In this document: positions 9,840-17,079 of the stretch, piece by piece | Layout: every line of letters begins with the position of its first letter | How positions within the stretch are numbered: position 1 is the stretch's first letter | Source of the DNA: an uncultured Alphaproteobacteria bacterium | GTDB taxonomy: Bacteria; Pseudomonadota; Alphaproteobacteria; Micropepsales; Micropepsaceae | NCBI GenBank assembly: GCA_903837555.1 | Contig: CAILUV010000074.1 | Location: forward strand, 56,433-120,432 | Reading direction: 5' to 3' | DNA: 64,000 bases | The notes under the pieces: generated by a model | Databases searched by the model: none | What the model was told of the DNA's origin: nothing | The model's input: the letters and a program-made list of their open reading frames with translations, nothing else | Position numbers and translations under genes: made by a program

Positions 9840-10133
9840 ATGACAGTTGCCGATACCATGCGCCAGAAGCTGACCGCCGCCTTTGCGCCGCAGGTCTTGG
9901 AGGTACGGGACGAAAGCGCCAGGCATGCCGGCCATGCCGGCGCCACGCGCGAGGATGGCAGCCATGGTGAAACCCATTTCCATGTGCGGCTGGTCTCGGC
10001 GGCGTTTGAGGGCCTGTCGCGGGTCGAGCGCCAGCGCCGCATTCATGCCGTGCTGGAACAGGAGTTGAAGGCGACCGTCCACGCCTTGTCGCTGGCGCTG
10101 CTCACGCCGTCGGAAGCGCAGAAGTCTCCATAG
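9840..10133 (+). CDS. bolA: BolA-family protein
   Basis: The 97-residue product is a single BolA domain: LTAAFAPQVLEVRDES at the start, then GETHFHVRLVSAAFEG and the helix VERQRRIHAVLEQEL. A His in the THFHV strand is the conserved ligand residue used when BolA pairs with monothiol glutaredoxins around a [2Fe-2S] cluster. The loop HAGHAGATREDGSHGETH is His-rich, as expected for this family. TAGGG lies 4-8 bases before the ATG. The last 32 bases overlap the 3' end of the convergent CorC-like gene. Confidence 0.92.
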   Translation: MTVADTMRQKLTAAFAPQVLEVRDESARHAGHAGATREDGSHGETHFHVRLVSAAFEGLSRVERQRRIHAVLEQELKATVHALSLALLTPSEAQKSP

Positions 10134-11088
10134 CGCCATCCTCGCGGCGCGGCGGGATGATGCGGATTGCCGTGATCTGGTTGCGCTGGCGGCGCATGAT
10201 CTCGAAGACATATCCGAAGAAGGCGAAGCGCTGCCCGGCGTCCGGGATCGTGCCCGACTGCGCGATCACCAGTCCGGCGATGGTGGTGGCGTCATCTTCG
10301 GGCAGGCGCCAGTCCAGTTCGCGGTTGAGGTCGCGCACTGGAACTTTTCCTTCCACCAGGAAGGAACCGTCGGGGCGGCGTCGGATTTCCCGCCGTGATT
10401 CCTGGTGCCTGCTGTCGGAAATGTCGCCGAACACTTCTTCGAGAATGTCTTCCAGCGTGACCAGGCCCTGCAGTGCGCCATATTCGTCCACCACCAGGGC
10501 GAAACGGGCGCGGCGTTCCCGGAATTCGGCGAGCTGTTCTTCCAGCGTGGTGGTGTCGGGCACGAACCAGGGCGGGGACACCAGTGCGGCGATGTCGATG
10601 CGTTCCAGGTCGCCTCGATGCTCGACCAGCGCCCGCGCCAGAAGCTTGGCCGAAAGAATGCCGACGATATTTTCTGGCTCGTCGCGCCATAGCGGCAGGC
10701 GGCTGTGGTTGGAAGCAACAACCGCTGCCACCAGATCGCGTCGGGACAGGTCGGCATTGACGCTTTCGATGGCCGTGCGGTGACGCATCACATCGCCCAC
10801 CTGCAGTTCGCGCAAATCCAGGATCCCGCCCAGCATGTTGCGCTGCTCGCGCTCGACGCTGCCTTCCTGATGGTGCAGGGCGATGGAGCTGCGGATTTCG
10901 GCCCTAGCGGTTTCGGGATTCTCCGCCGGATCGGCGTCAATCCCGAACAAAGCGAGGATGCGGCGGCCCAGTCCGCGCGCCATGGCTGTGACGGAGGCAC
11001 GCGCAGCGACGATCTGCGGCTGTGGTGCAGCGATAAAGGCGCAGGTCGCCAGCACGGCAACAATCGCGGAGAGGATAAAGGCGAGCAT
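10102..11088 (-). CDS. CorC/HlyC-family CBS-domain protein lacking the DUF21 membrane domain
   Basis: This 328-residue protein has one N-terminal hydrophobic segment (2-25), a linker, a CBS pair (about 95-215, including GDVMRHRTAIESV and VVDEYGALQGLVTLEDILEE), and a C-terminal CorC_HlyC domain (about 235-315). Full alphaproteobacterial homologues usually carry a multi-pass DUF21/CNNM domain before the CBS pair. Here an in-frame TAA directly precedes the ATG (11089-11091), so the protein is natively short, closer to the E. coli CorC layout. Members of this group are linked to magnesium/cobalt efflux. It follows aroB and is convergent with bolA. Confidence 0.82.
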   Translation of the reverse strand: MLAFILSAIVAVLATCAFIAAPQPQIVAARASVTAMARGLGRRILALFGIDADPAENPETARAEIRSSIALHHQEGSVEREQRNMLGGILDLRELQVGDVMRHRTAIESVNADLSRRDLVAAVVASNHSRLPLWRDEPENIVGILSAKLLARALVEHRGDLERIDIAALVSPPWFVPDTTTLEEQLAEFRERRARFALVVDEYGALQGLVTLEDILEEVFGDISDSRHQESRREIRRRPDGSFLVEGKVPVRDLNRELDWRLPEDDATTIAGLVIAQSGTIPDAGQRFAFFGYVFEIMRRQRNQITAIRIIPPRREDGAMETSALPTA

Positions 11089-11129
11089 TTATGGCAAGGA
11101 CCGGGAATGAAAGCCGATCATAGCGTGTT

Positions 11130-12227
11130 TCAGCCGTCCGTCAGGACCGATTTTACCGCATCCAGCGGCACATCGTTCGTGACAAAAGCCTGGCCCAGCC
11201 CGCGCAACAGGATGAAGGTCAGTTTGCCGTCTGCCACTTTCTTGTCATGCGCCATGTGGCCGATCAATTCCTCGGCGCTGGCGCGTGGGCCCGCAATGTC
11301 GCCGATGGTGGATGGCAGGCCCACGGTCTGCAGATGACGCGTGAAACGCTGCGCGTCCTGCCCGGGACAAAGACCCAGCTTGACCGACAGCTTGAACGCC
11401 AGCGCCATGCCGATGGCGACCCCTTCGCCATGCACCAGCCGGTCTGAAAAACCTGTTGCCGCTTCCAGCGCATGACCAAAGGTGTGGCCAAGGTTGAGCA
11501 GGGCACGGTCGCCTGTTTCGCGTTCATCACGCGCCACGATGTCGGCCTTCATCTGGCAGGAATGGGCTACCGCCTTCACCATCGCCGCTTCATCGCCGGC
11601 CAGCGCCTTGGCGGCGTTGGCTTCAAGCCACTCGAAGAAGCTCGCATCGCCCAGCGCGCCATATTTGGCGACCTCGGCATAGCCGGCCAGCAATTCGCGG
11701 CGGGGCAGGGTGGACAACAGGGCGGTGTCGGCGATGACAATACGCGGCTGGTGGAACAGGCCGATCAGGTTCTTGCCTTGCCTGGCGTTGATCGCGGTTT
11801 TGCCGCCGACCGACGAATCCACCTGCGACAGTAGCGTGGTGGGGATCTGCGCGAAGGCGACGCCGCGCTTGAGGACGCCCGCCGCGAAACCGGTGAGATC
11901 GCCGATTACGCCACCGCCCAGTGCGATCACCAGCCCCTTGCGGTCGATGCCCATGTCCAGAAGTTCGCCCGACAGTCGTTCCAGTCCGGCAAAGCTTTTG
12001 CTGACTTCGCCCGGCGCCATCACGATGGCGCGGGTTTCGATACCGGCCTTGGCCAGAACCTGCTGGAGCTGTGGCAGGTGAATGTCCGCGACATTGGCAT
12101 CGGTCACCACCGGTACAATGGCGCCCGCCAGCGGCTTTAGCAGCGCACCGGCGCGCGCCAGCATGCCGGCGCCGACATGGATGTCATAGGCCCGCGTTCC
12201 CAGCCCGACCGATACAATCTCACTCAT
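11130..12227 (-). CDS. aroB: 3-dehydroquinate synthase
   Basis: AroB converts DAHP to 3-dehydroquinate, the second shikimate-pathway step, using NAD+ and a divalent metal. The 365-residue protein shows family landmarks: GGGVIGDLTGFAAGVLKRG (NAD binding), PTTLLSQVDSSVGGKTAIN, and the metal-ligand region LNLGHTFGHALE. I choose the ATG at 12227 (MSEIVSVGLGTRAYDIHVG); the longer open frame upstream is out-of-frame aroK sequence. It overlaps the 3' end of aroK by 8 bases, so the two genes are coupled in the usual aroK-aroB order. Confidence 0.96.
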   Translation of the reverse strand: MSEIVSVGLGTRAYDIHVGAGMLARAGALLKPLAGAIVPVVTDANVADIHLPQLQQVLAKAGIETRAIVMAPGEVSKSFAGLERLSGELLDMGIDRKGLVIALGGGVIGDLTGFAAGVLKRGVAFAQIPTTLLSQVDSSVGGKTAINARQGKNLIGLFHQPRIVIADTALLSTLPRRELLAGYAEVAKYGALGDASFFEWLEANAAKALAGDEAAMVKAVAHSCQMKADIVARDERETGDRALLNLGHTFGHALEAATGFSDRLVHGEGVAIGMALAFKLSVKLGLCPGQDAQRFTRHLQTVGLPSTIGDIAGPRASAEELIGHMAHDKKVADGKLTFILLRGLGQAFVTNDVPLDAVKSVLTDG

Positions 12228-12768
12228 GGCTCTCGCATATCCCATGGGCGGCCAGCGCGGCAACGATCTTGTCCAGCAGCACGGCGTGGGGCTCGTCAGC
12301 GGATTCCAGAACCATGTCGGCCTGGGCATAAACCGGTTCGCGCTGCGCCAGCAGCCGCTCCAGCGTGCCGCGCAGGTCGTCATTGGCCAGCAGCGGGCGG
12401 GTCTGATCGTTACCCTGGCGCTTCTTAACCCGGCCGATCAGGATTTCGACGGGGGCTTTCAGCCAGATGGTGAAAGCGGCTTGTTTCATCGTGGCGCGGG
12501 TGACGTCGTCGATATAGGCGCCGCCGCCTGTCGCCAGCACATGGGGCGCCTCGCCCAGCAGCCTTGCGATCACACGCCGCTCGCCATCGCGGAAATAGGG
12601 CTCGCCATACTTGGCGAAGATCTCCGACACGGTCATGCCGGCGGCGGCCTCTATCTCGTGATCGGCATCGGCGAAGGGCACGTTCAGCCGCGCGGCCAGC
12701 CGCTTGCCGATGGAGGTTTTACCCGCCCCCATCATGCCCACCAGTGCCACGGTCCGCTTCAGTGTCAT
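12220..12768 (-). CDS. aroK: Shikimate kinase
   Basis: AroK phosphorylates shikimate at the 3-hydroxyl with ATP. The product has Walker A GMMGAGKTSIGKRLA, the shikimate-binding FADADHEIE segment, the GGGAYID motif and the lid region RQGNDQTRPLL. I prefer the ATG at 12768 (MTLKRTVALVG, 182 residues), which has AAAAGG five bases upstream; an ATG at 12789 would add seven residues. It is divergent from xerD, with only 36 bases between start codons, and overlaps aroB. Confidence 0.94.
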   Translation of the reverse strand: MTLKRTVALVGMMGAGKTSIGKRLAARLNVPFADADHEIEAAAGMTVSEIFAKYGEPYFRDGERRVIARLLGEAPHVLATGGGAYIDDVTRATMKQAAFTIWLKAPVEILIGRVKKRQGNDQTRPLLANDDLRGTLERLLAQREPVYAQADMVLESADEPHAVLLDKIVAALAAHGICESHE

Positions 12769-12804
12769 GGGCCTTTTCGATACAGCCATGCTAAACCCGT
12801 GTCC

Positions 12805-13746
12805 ATGACTCGGACGCGTCCGGAGAAAAGAAGCGACTGCGCTCATCTGATCGACCTGTTCCTCGACATGATGGGCGCGGAGCGCGGAGCCGGCGCCAAC
12901 ACGCTGGCTGCCTACCGCCGCGACCTGGAGGACTTCGCCGGCCATGCGGGCTTGCGCGATGCCAGCCGCGAGCAGGTGCGCGAATTCCTCAATTCGCTTT
13001 CCCAGTCCGGCCTGGCGGCTTCGACCCAGGCGCGCAAACTTTCGGCGCTACGCCAATTCTATGGTTTTCTCTATTCGGAAGGGATGCGCGAGGACGATCC
13101 CACCCAGACGCTGGCCGCGCCCCGCGCCACCCGTCCGCTGCCCAAGATTTTGTCCGGCGACGATCTGGACGCGATGCTGCAAACCGCCATGCAGGATGAA
13201 ACGCCCGAAGGCCTGCGGCTGACCTGCATCGTCGAGATGCTGTATGGCGGGGGCCTGCGCGTCTCGGAGCTGGCGGGGCTGAAGCTGGCGGCGGTGCGCA
13301 CCCATGAAGGCTTCATCCGCATCACCGGCAAAGGCAACAAGGAGCGGATGACGCCGCTGAACATGTCGGCCCGCGCCGCGCTTGACGCTTACCTTGGGGG
13401 GCGCGCGGAATTCGTGCCCAAACACGATCAGAACAACCGCTATCTCTTCGCCTCGCGCGGCGCCGATGGCTTTCTCACCCGCCGCCGCTTCCATCAGCTC
13501 TTGAAGGCGCTGGCGCTGAAGTCGGGAATCGATCCGGCCAAGGTGTCGCCGCATGTCCTGCGCCACGCCTTCGCCACCCATCTGGTGGAAGGCGGGGCGG
13601 ATTTGCGCAGCGTCCAGACGTTGCTGGGCCATGCCGATATCGCCACCACGCAGATCTATACCCATGTCGCCCGCGACCGCCTTGCACGCGTGGTTCAGGC
13701 CGCGCATCCGCTGGGAAAGGCCAAAGCGGCCAAAAATAGTCGTTAA
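12805..13746 (+). CDS. xerD: Site-specific tyrosine recombinase XerD
   Basis: This 313-residue tyrosine recombinase has an N-terminal SAM-like core-binding domain (about 10-95) and a C-terminal catalytic domain. The full active site is visible: R152 (GLRVSEL), K176 (GKGNKER), H250 and R253 (HVLRHAFATHL), H276 (LLGHADI) and nucleophile Y285 (IYTHV). With XerC, XerD resolves chromosome dimers at dif under FtsK control. XerD and not XerC is chosen from overall likeness and from the position beside aroK and accA. The start ATG at 12805 is within the divergent promoter gap; a few residues could differ. Confidence 0.9.
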   Translation: MTRTRPEKRSDCAHLIDLFLDMMGAERGAGANTLAAYRRDLEDFAGHAGLRDASREQVREFLNSLSQSGLAASTQARKLSALRQFYGFLYSEGMREDDPTQTLAAPRATRPLPKILSGDDLDAMLQTAMQDETPEGLRLTCIVEMLYGGGLRVSELAGLKLAAVRTHEGFIRITGKGNKERMTPLNMSARAALDAYLGGRAEFVPKHDQNNRYLFASRGADGFLTRRRFHQLLKALALKSGIDPAKVSPHVLRHAFATHLVEGGADLRSVQTLLGHADIATTQIYTHVARDRLARVVQAAHPLGKAKAAKNSR

Positions 13747-13829
13747 CCAATTGTAATGTATGGGTTCTTTAGGCATTTCCTTTCCCAGAGGCCTGTGTCA
13801 CTTTCCGCCCTTAGACAGTGATTTGAGCC

Positions 13830-14780
13830 ATGCATTACCTCGAATTTGAGCGCCCCATAGCGGACCTGGAAGGCAAGATTGTCGAGCTGAAGAAGCTTGC
13901 CGAGGACGATCCCACCATGGAGATCGAGTCCCAAGTCGAACGGCTGCAGAGCCGCGCCGGCACGCTGGTGGCCGACACCTATGCGCGCCTGACGCCGTGG
14001 CAGAAGGTTCAGGTGGCGCGTCATCCGGGCCGTCCGCACTTCCTGGATTATGCTCGGCAGATTCTGGAAGACTTCACGCCGCTGGCCGGTGATCGCCTGT
14101 TTGCCGAGGACCAGGCCGTGGTGGCGGGACTGGCGCGGTTTCGCGGCCGCCCAATCGCCTTTATCGGCCAGGAAAAGGGCAACGACACCCAGTCGCGCAT
14201 CAAGCACAATTTCGGTTCGGCCATGCCGGACGGCTATCGCAAGGCCGTGCGGATTTTTGAACTGGCGGGTCGCTACGACCTTCCGGTCCTGTCCTTTGCC
14301 GACACCGCGGGCGCCTATCCGGGCGTCAGCGCCGAGGAGCGTGGTCAGGCGGAAGCCATCGCCCGCTCCATCGAGGCTGGTCTTTCGGTCAAGACGCCGT
14401 TCATCGCCACCATCATCGGTGAAGGCATGTCGGGCGGCGCCATTGCCATCGCGGCCGCCAGCCGCGTCTACATGCTCGAACACTCGATCTATTCGGTGAT
14501 CTCGCCTGAGGGCTGCGCCTCGATCCTGTGGCGCAGCGCCGACAAGGCGCAGGAAGCAGCAACCGCGCTCAAGATCACGGCCCAGGACCTGCTGCAGCTC
14601 AAGGTGATCGATGGCATCGTGCCCGAACCGGTGGGGGGGGCGCATCGCGCCCCCATTGAGACCATCGAGGCAGTCGCAGACCAGATCGAGACCGGCCTGA
14701 AGGAAATGGATGGCCTGTCCGGCGACGAAATCCTGCGCCAGCGCCGGGCAAAGTTCCTGGCCATGGGGCGCAGCCTGTAA
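13830..14780 (+). CDS. accA: Acetyl-CoA carboxylase carboxyltransferase subunit alpha
   Basis: AccA with AccD transfers carboxyl from biotin to acetyl-CoA, giving malonyl-CoA for fatty-acid synthesis. The 316-residue product starts MHYLEFERPIADLEGKI, the family's N-terminal helix, and carries GRPIAFIGQEKGNDTQ, the oxyanion-hole region PGVSAEERGQAEAIA and IIGEGMSGGAIAI. Length is normal. It is preceded by 83 non-coding bases after xerD and followed by a strong bidirectional terminator, so it is probably its own transcription unit. Confidence 0.97.
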   Translation: MHYLEFERPIADLEGKIVELKKLAEDDPTMEIESQVERLQSRAGTLVADTYARLTPWQKVQVARHPGRPHFLDYARQILEDFTPLAGDRLFAEDQAVVAGLARFRGRPIAFIGQEKGNDTQSRIKHNFGSAMPDGYRKAVRIFELAGRYDLPVLSFADTAGAYPGVSAEERGQAEAIARSIEAGLSVKTPFIATIIGEGMSGGAIAIAAASRVYMLEHSIYSVISPEGCASILWRSADKAQEAATALKITAQDLLQLKVIDGIVPEPVGGAHRAPIETIEAVADQIETGLKEMDGLSGDEILRQRRAKFLAMGRSL

Positions 14781-14804
14781 GGCGTCGACAAGGCGGAAAA
14801 ACAA

Positions 14805-14835
14805 AAAGGCCCGGATTGCTCCGGGCCTTTTGCTT
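14805..14835. terminator. Bidirectional intrinsic terminator
   Basis: An 11-bp perfect stem (aaaggcccgga at 14805-14815 with tccgggccttt at 14820-14830) closes the tetraloop ttgc and is followed by tgctttt. On the opposite strand the stem is followed by T's complementary to the AAAAA run at 14803-14807. It lies between accA (+) and the CsgG-like gene (-), which converge here, so it probably serves both. Confidence 0.9.
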
Positions 14836-14849
14836 TTGAAAGCGCTCTT

Positions 14850-15800
14850 CTAGCGGGCCATCTGCAAGCTGCCGTTCGGCACCCAGCCCTTGTTGTCCAC
14901 TTCATCGGTGACTTCGCGCCACACGCCATCGGTGTTGCCGGTGGGATAAAGGATCATGCCGGGCTCCAGATCGCGAACCACCTGGGCTTTTTCGCTGGGG
15001 GTGGCGCGCAGCACGCCGGGACGCGACATGGTGACCGTGCGCTGGGGCGCGGTCTGCGCGGCCGCGGTCGACAGGCCGCCCATCTGGCCAACCAGCTTGG
15101 TGTAGGCGTCGATATAGGCCAGCACGACGACCTGGCCGATCGCGGTCTTCTGGTAGCTGGATACGCCCGCGCCGCCGAGACCGCCCCAGCCGCCCATGCC
15201 GCCGCCAACGCCAAAGCCGATATCGGTCTTGTCACCATGGCCTTCGGCCATGGCCTGCTGTTCGCTGGTGCGCACGTTGGTGACCGAGAGGATCACGTCG
15301 GCGGTGCTGGAGTTGAACGAAAGGCTGCCGCCGATCGCGGCGCCCAAGCCACCGCCAAGAAGGCCGCCAACAAATGCGCCGACATTGGTGCCGCTGGAAT
15401 TGGCGTTCTTGGACACGATGTCGGGAACCAGGATGTAATCGGCCGCGCGCACCTGGCCGCCGCCAATGTTCGAGCCGCCCTGCAGCGCGCCGCCGGCCGC
15501 CAGCGCGCGTTCCTGCTGCGCCAGTTCGAAACCGCGGCCGCGGTCCACCAGTGTGAAGCAGCCTGAACGCTGCACGAAAAGCTTGATCAGCGCTTCGGGC
15601 GATTCCAGGCCCAGGCCTTCCCACCACTTGTTGTCGGGCTCGCGCACGGCGATGGAGCCGATGCGCTGCGAGCAGGTGGGGATTTCCGCCTTCTTTTCTT
15701 CCTGCTTGCGGCCGATGGAATTCTGGGCGGAAGCCGGCGCCGCCAAGGACGCGGTAAGACACAGAGCAGCCGCAATCGCGACGGATTTGCTCAGACGCAT
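14850..15800 (-). CDS. CsgG/HfaB-like exported protein with C-terminal SH3-type domain
   Basis: From the ATG at 15800 (AAGGGG six bases upstream) the 316-residue product has a signal peptide with cleavage near PASAQ (residue about 25). The body resembles CsgG/HfaB: IGSIAVREP, a FVQRSGCFTLVDRGRG segment, ADYILVPDIV, a Gly-rich stretch with GGLLGGGLGAAIGG, and a second Gly-rich loop GFGVGGGMGGWGGLGG. The last about 65 residues look like a bacterial SH3 fold (GVLRATPSEKAQVVRDLEPG through WREV to KGWVPNGSL). Unlike curli CsgG there is no lipobox Cys at the cleavage site, and no curli or holdfast genes are nearby. Its job is unknown; envelope location is likely. Confidence 0.65.
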   Translation of the reverse strand: MRLSKSVAIAAALCLTASLAAPASAQNSIGRKQEEKKAEIPTCSQRIGSIAVREPDNKWWEGLGLESPEALIKLFVQRSGCFTLVDRGRGFELAQQERALAAGGALQGGSNIGGGQVRAADYILVPDIVSKNANSSGTNVGAFVGGLLGGGLGAAIGGSLSFNSSTADVILSVTNVRTSEQQAMAEGHGDKTDIGFGVGGGMGGWGGLGGAGVSSYQKTAIGQVVVLAYIDAYTKLVGQMGGLSTAAAQTAPQRTVTMSRPGVLRATPSEKAQVVRDLEPGMILYPTGNTDGVWREVTDEVDNKGWVPNGSLQMAR

Positions 15801-15916
15801 GGAAAACCCCTTCGAAAGGATGGTGAATACCCCAGCGCCGGAACATACAAGATGGTGAAAAATCCGCAAGATTGCGCGCGGCGTCGCCGTGCATCAGCGG
15901 GTTGATGAATGGCTGT

Positions 15917-16855
15917 TCACCACCAACCGCGCCACTTGAACCACGCCAGCGGGAGAAGGGCGCTGACCACGATCAGGACCAGGCCGAGCGGGTAGCCCCA
16001 GGCCCAGTTCAGTTCGGGCATGAAGTGAAAATTCATGCCGTAGATGCCAGCCACCAGCACCGGCGGGATTCCCACCACCGAGGCAATGGTCAGAACCTTG
16101 AAGAGGTTGTTCTGCTCCGTGGTCAGAAAGCCCAGCGCTGCGTTCAGCAGGAAGGAAATCTTGTCGGTAAGGTGACCTTCATATTCGTTGAGCGAGCGCA
16201 CGTCCTTGGCCGCCATTTTCAGGCGCGCCCTGACAGTGTTGTCCAGCCACTCGTCGCCATTCTCGGTGATGAACGGGATCGCGCGTTGCAGAACCAGCAG
16301 CGTGTCGCGGATATGGGACAGCCGTTCGCCCATGTCGCCGATCTGCACCAGCGTGTCGCGCAACATCCGGTTCACCTGGGAAACGTTGTAGGTCTGCTCG
16401 TCCTGCATGCCCTTGTGAAAGATGCGGTGGGATATGCGGAAGGCCTCTGTGCGCAGCTCTTCCAGCCGGTCCGCGCCGTAATCGATCATGGCTTCCATGA
16501 TCACCATGAAGATGTCCGGCGCGGTGCGCTCGCGCCGATTCACCCGCGTCGTGATCGCCTCGAAAGTGTGCAGTTGGGCAAAGCGCACTGTCACCAATAT
16601 GTCTTTGGTCAGCACAAAGCCCAGCGGGGTGGTATCGTCGTCGTCCTGGTTCTGGCTGTGCGCTGTCACCGGCACCGACAGGGTGAAGACGTCATCCTCA
16701 TACTGCAGACGGCTGGAGAACTCGATTTCCTCGAGTTGCTCGCGCGGGGGAATGTCGAGCCCGTAAAAGCCGCACGCCTGGCCGATTTCTTCGTTGGTAG
16801 GGTTGAACAGATCGACCCATACAAGCCGGCCGCCGGATTTGTGTTCAGTCAGCAC
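15917..16855 (-). CDS. corA: CorA magnesium/cobalt transporter
   Basis: The 312-residue protein has the CorA plan: a soluble alpha/beta N-terminal domain, long helices (about 110-245), and two C-terminal membrane helices (about 250-272 and 287-307). The signature loop between them reads YGMNFHFMPEL, giving the GMN selectivity motif. CorA is a pentameric inner-membrane Mg2+ channel. The start ATG at 16855 gives MLTEHKSGGRLVWVDLFNP, a normal CorA opening. It lies downstream of secA, separated by a repeat-containing gap. Confidence 0.95.
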   Translation of the reverse strand: MLTEHKSGGRLVWVDLFNPTNEEIGQACGFYGLDIPPREQLEEIEFSSRLQYEDDVFTLSVPVTAHSQNQDDDDTTPLGFVLTKDILVTVRFAQLHTFEAITTRVNRRERTAPDIFMVIMEAMIDYGADRLEELRTEAFRISHRIFHKGMQDEQTYNVSQVNRMLRDTLVQIGDMGERLSHIRDTLLVLQRAIPFITENGDEWLDNTVRARLKMAAKDVRSLNEYEGHLTDKISFLLNAALGFLTTEQNNLFKVLTIASVVGIPPVLVAGIYGMNFHFMPELNWAWGYPLGLVLIVVSALLPLAWFKWRGWW

Positions 16856-16930
16856 GCATCTCTCCCGTTCCCGCCATAACGCGCGAGAATCCGATTCTAA
16901 GCAAGCGTGGAAGCGGGCAGGCCTGCGATC

Positions 16931-17079
16931 CGTGACAGTGCTTGTACTTGCGGCCCGAGCCGCCCGGAGCGACCGCGAACCGCCGCGTAGCGGTGGCTCG
17001 CGGCGCGACCATCAAAAAACGTGCGGCGTTAGGTCAGTGCCCCGTGACAGTGCTTGTACTTGCGGCCGGAGCCGCACGG
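16931..17079. repeat. Imperfect direct repeat: decayed copy of the secA SEC-C tail
   Basis: The 25 bases at 17043-17067, inside the secA 3' end, recur identically at 16931-16955, 112 bases away; the next 12 bases match with two differences. On the minus strand the outer copy reads [14 protein letters not shown], echoing sec[17 protein letters not shown] with six bases missing. Between the copies lies a 14-base inverted repeat (16973-16986 with 16990-17003, loop gta). It looks like a local duplication of the end of secA that has begun to decay. Confidence 0.8.
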
